Positions 1 to 5,306 of a stretch of DNA of 5,306 nucleotides are shown here, one piece after another. Numbering within the stretch: position 1 is the first letter of the stretch; every line of letters starts with the position of its first letter. The notes under the pieces were generated by a model. That model was not told the DNA's origin, searched no databases, and saw only the letters and a program-made list of their open reading frames with translations. The position numbers and the translations under genes were made by a program. The stretch comes from Candidatus Krumholzibacteriia bacterium (GTDB taxonomy: Bacteria; Krumholzibacteriota; Krumholzibacteriia; Krumholzibacteriales; Krumholzibacteriaceae): positions 1 through 5,306 of the forward strand of contig JAQVGR010000157.1 of assembly GCA_028696635.1 (NCBI GenBank), written 5' to 3'.

Positions 1-33
1 GGAAAGCAGGACGGCTGCGGCGGGGGTGTTGAA

Positions 34-52
34 GATCCCACGACGAGGGATC
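34..52. repeat. Short inverted repeat after larE
   Basis: GATCCC (34-39) and GGGATC (47-52) are perfect 6-bp arms around a 7-base loop, 28 bases past the larE stop. In the larE transcript the stem is followed by TTCAAC, not a T-run, so it does not qualify as an intrinsic terminator. The rest of 1-79 shows no clear start codon with a ribosome binding site. A downstream minus-strand gene could begin here or further left, but it cannot be called. Confidence 0.3.
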
Positions 53-79
53 AGGCGCCGCGGCGGGCCGGTCCTTTCG

Positions 80-901
80 TCAGGCTTCGGACCGGGAGAT
101 CCCCTCGTTGAGGCTCCCCGTGCGGAATCCCCTCAGGTCTACGGCGACGTACGCGAAGCCGAGCCCCTCGAGGCGCTTCAGTATCGTTTCGCGCATCTCC
201 GGCTCCAGCGTTCGCGCGACCATATCCGGCTCGACCTCGATCCGCGCGAGGCCCCCGTGGTGGCGGACCCGGCACTGGGCGAACCCGAGCGAGCGAAGCA
301 GGTCCTCCGCCCTGTCGATCCGCAGGAGCTTCTCTATCGTGATCGGTTCCCCGTACGGGACGCGCGAGGCGAGGCAGGCCGTCGACGGCCGGTCCCAGCC
401 CGGCACCCCGCGCCCGCGCAGCAATTCCCTTATCTCCTCCTTGACGAGCCCCGCATCGAGGAGGGGGCTCAGGATGCCCAGCTCCCTGACCGCCCGCATC
501 CCCGGCCGGTAGTCGCCGCTGTCGTCGGCGTTGCTCGCCTCCATCACGCAGGAGAGCCCCTCGCGCCGCGCGATCTCCAGTATCTTCGAGAAGAGGTGAC
601 GCTTGCAGAAATAGCAGCGGTCGACGGGATTGGCGCAGAACCGTTCTATATCGTCCAGATCCACGTCCACCGTGATGTGCCGGGCGCCGATAAGGGCGGC
701 CGCTTCCGCGGCGGCGTGCAGCTCATGCCTCGGCATGAACGGCGCCGCGACGGTCACGGCGAGCACGCGTCCCTCGAGAACCTCGCTGGCCACCGAGAGC
801 AGCAGGGTCGAGTCGACCCCGCCGGAGAACGCGACCGCCGCGCTGCCGCAGCGCTCGACGATCTCGAGCAGCCGGGAAAGTTTGCCCTGCAGGTCGCTCA
901 T
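80..901 (-). CDS. larE: LarE, ATP-dependent sulfur transferase for nickel-pincer nucleotide cofactor synthesis
   Basis: LarE is a cytoplasmic PP-loop enzyme. It adenylates the carboxylates of the pyridinium bis-acid intermediate made by LarB and inserts sulfur, before LarC adds nickel. The 273-residue length matches the family. Visible motifs are the PP-loop AFSGGVDSTLL (24-34), NPVDRCYFCK (91-100), ASNADDSGDYRPG (122-134), SPLLDAGLVKEEIR (145-158), RPSTACLASRVPYGEPIT (171-188) and the phosphate-binding-type RVRHHGGLARIEV (211-223). C176, in TACLASR, corresponds by motif to the sulfur-donating cysteine. C96 and C99 form a CxxC, so this enzyme may belong to the three-cysteine class that carries a [4Fe-4S] cluster and is not sacrificed; that assignment is inference. 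It closes the visible operon after mltG. No larB or larC is in the window, and what follows to the left is cut off. The client is probably a lactate-racemase-like (LarA family) enzyme elsewhere in the genome. Confidence 0.95.
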   Translation of the reverse strand: MSDLQGKLSRLLEIVERCGSAAVAFSGGVDSTLLLSVASEVLEGRVLAVTVAAPFMPRHELHAAAEAAALIGARHITVDVDLDDIERFCANPVDRCYFCKRHLFSKILEIARREGLSCVMEASNADDSGDYRPGMRAVRELGILSPLLDAGLVKEEIRELLRGRGVPGWDRPSTACLASRVPYGEPITIEKLLRIDRAEDLLRSLGFAQCRVRHHGGLARIEVEPDMVARTLEPEMRETILKRLEGLGFAYVAVDLRGFRTGSLNEGISRSEA

Positions 902-907
902 GCGCGG

Positions 908-911
908 CTCC
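908..911 (-). promoter_or_regulatory. Ribosome binding site of larE
   Basis: GGAG on the minus strand lies 6 bases before the ATG at 901-899, in the 15-base gap after the mltG stop. It confirms the larE start and shows that larE has its own initiation site within the operon. Confidence 0.7.
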
Positions 912-916
912 GTTTC

Positions 917-2074
917 TCAGGGGCGGGGAGGTTTCTCCCAGGCCGGCGGCGGGGCTGAATCCGGCTGGGCGGCCTCCTGCCGGGGAGGCGCGGGAGACCC
1001 GGTCCCGGCGGCGTCCGGCCCGGGGATCTCCGCCGCGCTGGGCTCGGAGGGCGGATCCTCCCGAAGACTGGCCGGGACGGCGCCGTAGCGGATCCGGTGC
1101 TTCGCCCGCAGGTGGTCCTCGTAGTTCCTGCTGAAGAGATGGCGCCCCGTGCCGTCGGCGACGAAATAGAACTCGCCCGTGTTCCGCGAGGGGGAGACTG
1201 CGGCGAGCAGCGCCGACTTGCCGGGGCTGCAGATCGGCCCCGGCGGCAGGCCCCGCACCCGGTAGGTGTTGTACGGCGAGTCGACCCTGAGATCCCGCAG
1301 CCGGAGCGCCCGCCGCACGCCCCCGAGGGAGTACGCGACGGTCGGATCGGCCTCCAGGCGCATCCCCGCCTCGAGCCGGTTGTGATAGACCGCGGCGATA
1401 CGCGGCATCTCGGAGTCGAAGACCGCCTCGGCCTGGACGATCGAGGCGAGGGTCACGATATCGCCGAGCTCCATGCCGGTCGAATCGGCGGCCGGGGCCA
1501 CCATGAGGGAGTAGACGTCCCGGAACCGCCGCACCATCCGGCGCGCAGCCTGCTCCGCAGTCACTGGCCACGAGAAGAGATACGTGTCGGGAAAGAGATA
1601 CCCCTCGAGCGACGGCGCGCGTATGCCGAGCGCCGCGGCGAACCTCTGGTCCCGGGCGATCGAGTCGAAGGCCGCCGAGTCGATCTCGGCCTGCCGCTCC
1701 ATGACGGAGGCGATCTCGGCGATGTGGAGCCCCTCGGGGACCACGACGCGCCAGAATTCGACCTCGCCCCTGACGAGTTTGCCGAGGATCCGCCGCACGC
1801 TCTCCCCGTGCCGGAAAAGGTATCGTCCCGTCCTGATGTCGTCCTCGCGTCGGGTCAGCCAGGCGGCCCAGCGGAAGAGACCGGGATTGCTGAGGATCCC
1901 CTGCTCGACGAGCAGGTCGCTGACCTGGGCGAAGGTCATCCCCGGCGCGACCTTCACCTCGATCCTCGTGGCGTCGGCATGGCCCGTGTCGCGGCAGTAG
2001 AGCCAGCTGAAGTGAACGGCGGCCAGAAAGAGCGCCGCCGCTATCAGCGCGACCGTCATCGACGCGTGTTTCAT
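917..2074 (-). CDS. mltG: MltG/YceG endolytic peptidoglycan transglycosylase with proline-rich C-terminal tail
   Basis: MltG cleaves nascent glycan strands at the outer face of the inner membrane and acts as a terminase for peptidoglycan polymerisation. The 385-residue product has one N-terminal membrane anchor (about 7-26), a LysM-like subdomain (about 37-100, with TGRYLFRHGESV at 82-93) and the catalytic domain (about 110-330). Landmarks are VPEGL (112-116), EGYLFPDTYLF (157-167), LASIVQAEA (209-217), YHNRLEAGMRLEADPTVAYSLG (split at 230-240 and 241-251), SPYNTYRVRGLPPGPICSPG (266-285) and FYFVADGTGRHLFS (302-315). By motif, E216 matches the catalytic Glu218 of E. coli MltG. The nearby Glu of the common EKE form is Gln214 here. 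The last 53 residues (333-385) contain about 16 prolines with Ala, Ser and Glu, and extend past the usual family end. The ATG overlaps the ruvX stop as ATGA, and larE follows after 15 bases. Identification is firm; the role of the tail is unknown. Confidence 0.95.
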   Translation of the reverse strand: MKHASMTVALIAAALFLAAVHFSWLYCRDTGHADATRIEVKVAPGMTFAQVSDLLVEQGILSNPGLFRWAAWLTRREDDIRTGRYLFRHGESVRRILGKLVRGEVEFWRVVVPEGLHIAEIASVMERQAEIDSAAFDSIARDQRFAAALGIRAPSLEGYLFPDTYLFSWPVTAEQAARRMVRRFRDVYSLMVAPAADSTGMELGDIVTLASIVQAEAVFDSEMPRIAAVYHNRLEAGMRLEADPTVAYSLGGVRRALRLRDLRVDSPYNTYRVRGLPPGPICSPGKSALLAAVSPSRNTGEFYFVADGTGRHLFSRNYEDHLRAKHRIRYGAVPASLREDPPSEPSAAEIPGPDAAGTGSPAPPRQEAAQPDSAPPPAWEKPPRP

Positions 2075-2511
2075 CCACCGCTCCGCTCGTCGAGGTATCC
2101 CTGCAGGAGCAGGACCGCCGCGAGCCTGTCTATGTCGGCCGCGCTGCGTATCCGCCCCTCCCGCCTCATGACCCGCTCCGCCTCCAGACTCGTCATCCGC
2201 TCGTCGCGCAGGACCGTTTTGAGCCCGCACTCGCGCTCAATCAGCCCGGCGAGTTCCCGCGACCGAACCGATCCCTCGATGTCGCCGCCGCTCATCGAGA
2301 GCGGCAGGCCGACGACGACCTCGTCGACGCCGTGCGCGGCGGCGATGGCGGCGATATGCGCGACGAGATCCTTCGCGCCGCCCCGCTCGAACGTCGGCAA
2401 TCCCTGCGCGGTGAAGCCGAGCTCGTCGCTGATGGCGAGCCCGGTCCGCTTCGTGCCGGGGTCGACGCCGAGCACGCGCCCCGCCCTGCCGTCTTCGCTC
2501 TCCATTATCAT
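2071..2511 (-). CDS. ruvX: RuvX/YqgF, putative Holliday junction resolvase or rRNA-processing RNase H-fold nuclease
   Basis: The 146-residue length is normal for the YqgF family, an RNase H-fold cytoplasmic nuclease. It is linked to Holliday junction resolution in some bacteria and to 16S rRNA 5'-end maturation in E. coli. The family motifs are all visible: GVDPGTKRTGLAISD (15-29), VVVGLPLSMSG (65-75), DERMTSLEAERVM (103-115) and DIDRLAAVLLLQGYLD (126-141). The three expected acidic active-site residues are D17, E104 and D128. ATG at 2511 is taken as the start, and ATG at 2505 (residue 3) is equally possible. Neither has a clear Shine-Dalgarno sequence, so translation is probably coupled to the phosphatase gene, which stops one base upstream. 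The stop codon overlaps the mltG start. A ruvX-mltG neighbourhood recurs in several bacterial groups, which supports both calls. Confidence 0.95.
   Translation of the reverse strand: MIMESEDGRAGRVLGVDPGTKRTGLAISDELGFTAQGLPTFERGGAKDLVAHIAAIAAAHGVDEVVVGLPLSMSGGDIEGSVRSRELAGLIERECGLKTVLRDERMTSLEAERVMRREGRIRSAADIDRLAAVLLLQGYLDERSGG
2081..2084 (-). promoter_or_regulatory. Ribosome binding site deciding the mltG start
   Basis: GGAG on the minus strand, inside the end of ruvX, is 6 bases upstream of the ATG at 2074-2072. It supports this start over an in-frame ATG 52 codons earlier (2230), which would give a charged, low-complexity extension entirely overlapping ruvX and ahead of the membrane anchor. 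Confidence 0.75.
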
Positions 2512-2512
2512 A

Positions 2513-4774
2513 TCACATGAGGCGCCTGACGACGAGGATCGTCAGGTCATCGTTCGCCCCTCTCGGATACGCGAACCTCTCGACCTCCTCGACGATCGCG
2601 TCGCGGACCTGCGCAGCGTCTCTCCCGGCGAGACCCGAGAGGAACGCGTGGAGCCGCTCCTCTCCGAACAGGTCGCCCGCCGCGCTTTCCGCCTCGGTGA
2701 CTCCGTCGGTCGTCACGACGATCATGTCGCCCCGCCCGAGCTTGAGCCGGTGCGATTCGTAGGGAAAGCCCGGCGACACGCCCAGTATCAGGCCGCTGTA
2801 GTCGAGAACCTCGAATCCGCCCGTCGCCCTCACCACGACGGGGAAGAAATGCCCCGCGTTGGAGTAGACGACCTCGTTGCGCTTCAGATCCAGGCAGCCG
2901 TAGAACATCGTGGCGAACTTGTCCGGCGAGGTGATGTCGCACATCACGTCGTTGAGGCGCCCGATCACGGCGACCGGATCGGTCATGCGGTCGGCCATGG
3001 CCCGCAGGCTCGCCTGCAGGGAAGCCATCAGCAGGGAGGCGGGCACACCCTTGCCGGAAACGTCGGCGACGGTGAACCCGAAGTGGCCGTTGCTCTTGAG
3101 GAAATCGTAGTAATCGCCTCCCACCTGCTTGCTCGAGACGCTCAGCGCGGAGGCCTCGTAGTTGTCTATCTGCGGCGGGGCCGACGGGAGGAGGTTGATC
3201 TGGATCGACCGCGCGATGTTAAGCTCCTCCTCCATCACCTTCTTCTCGACGATCTGTTCGAGAAGCTCCATGCGCGACAGCGCGGCGGCCACCTGGCCGG
3301 CGAGCATCGAGAGCAGCGCCTGCTGCTGCTGGCTGTACCGCCCCCCCTCGCGCCGCTCGCCGAGCAGCAGCACCGCCGCGCACCTGCCGTCGTGTACGAC
3401 CGGGACGATCAGCTCATACGCCGCCATCCGCCTGACGATGCCGGGCAGGGTCCCGACCGCCTCCCGTACCAGCTTCCTTCCGGGGCGCAGCCATCCGCGT
3501 CGCGGCCTCATGAAGCCGAGGGTCTCTATGAAATCGAGCTTGCCGACCGGTTCGCCGTGCTGCTCGAGCATCGAGACGACCCTCTCGGCGTAGATATCCT
3601 CCGACCTGAGAGCGAGCACCTCGTCCCTGAGCATCGTCTCCACCTCCGCCGTGCTGAGGACGTTCCCCAGCACTCCCGCGATCCGCTCCTTCATCGAGCC
3701 GACGTCCACCGCCGAGAGGAGTTCGTCGCTGAGGTTCATCAGCTTGACCCGCGGACTCTCCTCCCTCAGCAGCGCCCGCTCGGCCCACTCCTCGAGCCGT
3801 TCGAGGACCGGCTGGAAGGCGAGTATGAACAGGATGATCAGGAGCGTTTCGATGAACTCGAGCTCGACGCCGGCGTAATCGGTGATCACCCGGGTGAACT
3901 GCTTGATCACGACGAGATAGACGGCGGCGAAGATCGCCGCCGTCGAGGCGTAGAACAGCCCCTTGCGCGCGATCAGCCGCACGTCGATGAGCTGGTACTT
4001 CATGATGACGTACCCGACCGAGCCCCCGCCGATGATCAGGGATGCGTTGATCAGGGCGGCGGCGACGTTCTTGTCGAGCTGCGAGCCCATGAAATACGGC
4101 ACGACGCGCGCCAGCGAGTAGGTGATCACGGCGATGCCGATCCCCGCGAGGACGATGTGCGTCTGGCGGCGCTGCCGCGGGGTGAGATCGCGTCTCAGCG
4201 CCAGTCCGAACAGGGACATCGCCAGCACGGCGTACATCACGTTGACGAGCGAGAAGAGCTGCCCGTGCGCCTTGAACAGCAGTTCCGAGAAGACATTGAG
4301 GGAGCGCGAGAGACCCCCGACCGAGGAGGCGAGGACGCTCGACGGCAGGGGCAGGCCGCCGAGAAAGTCGAACAGCCGCGAGGGATTCACCCGGTCGACG
4401 AGGAACAGAACCATCAGCAGGTGGAAGATGTGCGGCAGGAACAGGATGAAGGCGAACCGCCTGATATACTTCCAGGCCGCGTAGCGTTGCGGGTAGACGA
4501 TCCCGGCGAGCAGCAGCGAGGGAAAGAAGAACTCCCAGGTGTAGTCGAAGCTCTCGACGAAATCCCGGAAGAGATAGGTGCCCTCGGGGAGGTTCTGCTC
4601 GATGATCACGCCGATGGCGCCGAGGATCGGGCCGATCCCCGCGAAGATCATCACGAGCGCGGTGGCCCAGGTGGAAATGCTGCGGGGCGAGAAGCGCAGG
4701 ATCAGGACGGCGAGGAATATGATCGCCGCGCCCAGCACGAAATAGAACGAGGCAAATACGGACGAGGTGGCCAC
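2513..4774 (-). CDS. Membrane-bound PP2C-type serine phosphatase (SpoIIE/RsbU family) with GAF-like domain
   Basis: This 753-residue protein should be a signal-controlled phosphatase acting on a phosphorylated STAS (RsbV-like) protein at the inner face of the membrane. Residues 1-325 hold eight or nine hydrophobic segments (about 8-27, 38-58, 83-96, 106-126, 174-193, 207-226, 238-257, 274-291 and 306-321). A degenerate GAF-like domain (about 345-500) ends in a helical linker, EEELNIARSIQINLLP (515-530), typical of RsbU-type regulators. The SpoIIE domain spans about 545-750. Its likely metal-binding Asp residues lie in VGGDYYDF (D554), VADVSGKGVPAS (D571), TTDGVTEAES (D690) and NDDLTILVV (D742/D743). 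FATMFYG and NAGHFFP are also present, so catalysis looks intact. The start is GTG with a good ribosome binding site. It ends one base before ruvX. The signal sensed by the membrane part is unknown. The catalytic assignment is secure; the substrate is inferred from the family and from the neighbouring kinase gene. Confidence 0.93.
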   Translation of the reverse strand: MATSSVFASFYFVLGAAIIFLAVLILRFSPRSISTWATALVMIFAGIGPILGAIGVIIEQNLPEGTYLFRDFVESFDYTWEFFFPSLLLAGIVYPQRYAAWKYIRRFAFILFLPHIFHLLMVLFLVDRVNPSRLFDFLGGLPLPSSVLASSVGGLSRSLNVFSELLFKAHGQLFSLVNVMYAVLAMSLFGLALRRDLTPRQRRQTHIVLAGIGIAVITYSLARVVPYFMGSQLDKNVAAALINASLIIGGGSVGYVIMKYQLIDVRLIARKGLFYASTAAIFAAVYLVVIKQFTRVITDYAGVELEFIETLLIILFILAFQPVLERLEEWAERALLREESPRVKLMNLSDELLSAVDVGSMKERIAGVLGNVLSTAEVETMLRDEVLALRSEDIYAERVVSMLEQHGEPVGKLDFIETLGFMRPRRGWLRPGRKLVREAVGTLPGIVRRMAAYELIVPVVHDGRCAAVLLLGERREGGRYSQQQQALLSMLAGQVAAALSRMELLEQIVEKKVMEEELNIARSIQINLLPSAPPQIDNYEASALSVSSKQVGGDYYDFLKSNGHFGFTVADVSGKGVPASLLMASLQASLRAMADRMTDPVAVIGRLNDVMCDITSPDKFATMFYGCLDLKRNEVVYSNAGHFFPVVVRATGGFEVLDYSGLILGVSPGFPYESHRLKLGRGDMIVVTTDGVTEAESAAGDLFGEERLHAFLSGLAGRDAAQVRDAIVEEVERFAYPRGANDDLTILVVRRLM

Positions 4775-4781
4775 TGTATCA

Positions 4782-4785
4782 CTCC
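4782..4785 (-). promoter_or_regulatory. Ribosome binding site deciding the GTG start of the phosphatase gene
   Basis: GGAG on the minus strand lies 7 bases upstream of the GTG at 4774-4772. No ATG occurs in this frame near the site, and the next in-frame ATG is about 40 codons downstream, inside a membrane segment, so the GTG is the supported start. Confidence 0.7.
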
Positions 4786-4799
4786 GGAGCCTGCTTCCC

Positions 4800-4893
4800 C
4801 CGGGATCCCGGCCGGGCGCGACCGCCCTGTGCTCTCTGATACGTCCGCCCGGGAGGATCGGTTCCGGTTACCGGCGGGGGCGGACGATCCCGG
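4800..4893 (-). repeat. Nested inverted repeats in the intergenic region (possible structured leader RNA)
   Basis: Read on the minus strand, three stems can nest. Stem 1 is CCGGGAT (4893-4887) with ATCCCGG (4806-4800), 7 bp. Stem 2 follows directly: CGTCCGCCC (4886-4878) with GGGCGGACG (4850-4842), 9 perfect bp. Its interior contains CCGG-TAA-CCGG (4874-4864). Stem 3 is GGGCG-GTCG-CGCCC (4827-4814), 5 bp with a 4-base loop, in the arm between stems 2 and 1. The 3' side of stem 1 lies inside a perfect 12-bp palindrome, CCGGGATCCCGG (4800-4811), which ends about 14 bases before the phosphatase ribosome binding site. No T-run follows any stem, so this is not a standard intrinsic terminator. The pairings are exact in the sequence, but the role is inference, and high GC raises the chance of accidental stems. 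Confidence 0.45.
4840..4865 (-). promoter_or_regulatory. Possible ECF-sigma-type promoter for the phosphatase operon
   Basis: On the minus strand GGAAC (4865-4861) is followed after 17 bases by CGTA (4843-4840, continuing as CGTATC). This resembles the AAC ... CGT pattern of many ECF sigma promoters, such as the B. subtilis SigW type, whose usual spacing is about 16. Transcription would begin near 4830 and give a leader of roughly 55 bases ahead of the GTG at 4774. No convincing TTGACA/TATAAT pair was seen in the gap. The match is short and lies within the inverted-repeat region, so it may be chance. Confidence 0.22.
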
Positions 4894-4897
4894 ACGG

Positions 4898-5306
4898 TCA
4901 TTCGCCCTGATCCGCGCCGCCGTCGACCACCTTCTCGAGGATGATCTTCATCCCGCCGTCCGGCACCTTCTCGTAGACGAGCGAATCCATCATCGCCTTC
5001 ATGATATAGATGCCGCGGCCGCGCTTCTTGTGGATATCGGCCGGGTCGGGTAAATGCTTGAGATACTCATGGAAATCGAATCCCTCGCCGCAGTCGACGA
5101 CCTCGATCACGATCCGGTCGGGAAGCCGGCGGAAGATGGCCCTGACGTTGCAGTCGGGACAGCAATGGTTCCCGTGCTCGAGAGCGTTCGTGCACGCTTC
5201 GATCACCGATATCGATATCTCGTTGAGAGCGTTCTTCGAAAAGCCCATCTCCCCGGTGACCTCGCCGCATACCAGATCGATCATGTTCAGCCACTGGTAG
5301 CTGCTG
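4898..5306 (-). CDS. RsbW/SpoIIAB-like anti-sigma factor, serine kinase (HATPase_c), 5' end outside window
   Basis: This is a small GHKL-fold ATPase of the anti-sigma/serine kinase family. Known members phosphorylate a STAS antagonist protein and sequester a sigma factor in the cytoplasm. The frame stays open to the window edge: the first internal ATG is at 5284, but in-frame codons upstream read SSYQWLN, which fits the first helix of the fold, so the true start is probably outside. Numbering from that ATG, the N box is SVIEACTNALEHGN (residues 27-39, with the presumed catalytic/Mg-binding Glu29 and Asn33), the G1 box is DCGEGFDF (64-71), and the lid and G2 region is KKRGRGIYIMKAM (86-98). 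All ATP-binding elements look intact, so it should be an active ATPase. Unusual is a CCPDC cluster at 41-45 just after the N box. A SpoIIE phosphatase gene follows after 123 bases, the usual functional partner. No sigma factor or STAS gene is in view, so the target is unknown. Confidence 0.9.
   Translation of the reverse strand, partial: SSYQWLNMIDLVCGEVTGEMGFSKNALNEISISVIEACTNALEHGNHCCPDCNVRAIFRRLPDRIVIEVVDCGEGFDFHEYLKHLPDPADIHKKRGRGIYIMKAMMDSLVYEKVPDGGMKIILEKVVDGGADQGE

Noticed and set aside
34..52. Intrinsic terminator after larE
   Set aside because: The stem is only 6 bp and no T-rich tract follows in the direction of transcription.
26..958. A 310-codon plus-strand open frame opposite larE
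   Set aside because: It is antisense to the full-length, motif-complete larE, has biased Arg/Pro composition and shows no motif of its own.
1994..2056. Lipoprotein signal at Cys27 of MltG
   Set aside because: The residues before the Cys are Trp-Leu-Tyr, which do not fit a lipobox (small residues at -1 and usually -2). The segment reads as a plain membrane anchor.
723..2078. A 451-codon minus-strand frame overlapping mltG in another frame
   Set aside because: The product is Arg/Gly/Ala-rich and lacks family motifs; mltG in the same interval has all of its motifs.
2075..2230. N-terminal extension of MltG to an upstream in-frame ATG
   Set aside because: It would add 52 charged residues entirely within ruvX and ahead of the membrane anchor. 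The ATG at 2074 has a GGAG at 6 bases and an ATGA overlap.
2504..2516. Extended -10-like TGATATGAT at the phosphatase/ruvX junction
   Set aside because: There is no matching -35 hexamer at 16-18 bases, and a transcript would start beyond both ruvX start codons. The AT-rich patch is explained by the ATG, TGA, ATG, ATA, ATG codons.
1097..5053. A 1318-codon open frame on the plus strand spanning four genes
   Set aside because: It runs antisense to four genes with clear family motifs. Its product is an Arg/His/Asp/Glu/Pro-rich low-complexity sequence with no domain I recognise. Long stop-free antisense frames are expected in GC-rich genes.
5282..5284. ATG at 5284 as the true start of the anti-sigma gene
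   Set aside because: The frame is open upstream to the window edge, and the residues there (SSYQWLN) fit the first helix of the family, so this ATG is probably internal.

Overview
The window is GC-rich bacterial DNA (roughly two thirds G+C by eye). All five genes that can be supported lie on the minus strand, so they read from the right end of the window to the left. In transcription order they are: a 5'-truncated RsbW-like anti-sigma kinase (5306-4898); a membrane-bound SpoIIE/RsbU-type PP2C phosphatase (4774-2513); ruvX/yqgF (2511-2071); the endolytic transglycosylase mltG (2074-917); and the sulfur transferase larE (901-80). Nothing supports a gene on the plus strand. The very long open frames there are antisense shadows of the high-GC codon usage.

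The last four genes form a tight run. There is one base between the phosphatase and ruvX, a 4-base ATGA overlap between ruvX and mltG, and 15 bases between mltG and larE. They are probably one transcription unit. The only real intergenic space is the 123 bases between the anti-sigma gene and the phosphatase. It is full of inverted repeats that can nest into a multi-stem RNA, and it also holds a weak ECF-like promoter match.

Functionally there are two themes. The right half is a partner-switching pair: a HATPase_c kinase or anti-sigma factor, and a phosphatase whose sensor part is a polytopic membrane domain plus a GAF-like domain. In known systems such a phosphatase dephosphorylates a STAS anti-anti-sigma protein, which then captures the kinase and frees a sigma factor or other target. 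No STAS gene is visible here. The left half is housekeeping and accessory: RuvX (RNase H-fold nuclease for Holliday junctions or rRNA processing), MltG (sets glycan strand length in peptidoglycan) and LarE (makes the nickel-pincer nucleotide cofactor).

I cannot assign the taxon. An MltG with an N-terminal membrane anchor, a lone membrane SpoIIE phosphatase and high GC would fit an uncultivated lineage of the FCB type (Krumholzibacteriota- or Eisenbacteria-like) or a delta-proteobacterial relative, but this is a guess. The individual genes belong to known families. The less ordinary items are the structured intergenic region, the cysteine cluster in the anti-sigma kinase, the proline-rich tail of MltG, and larE sitting in this operon.
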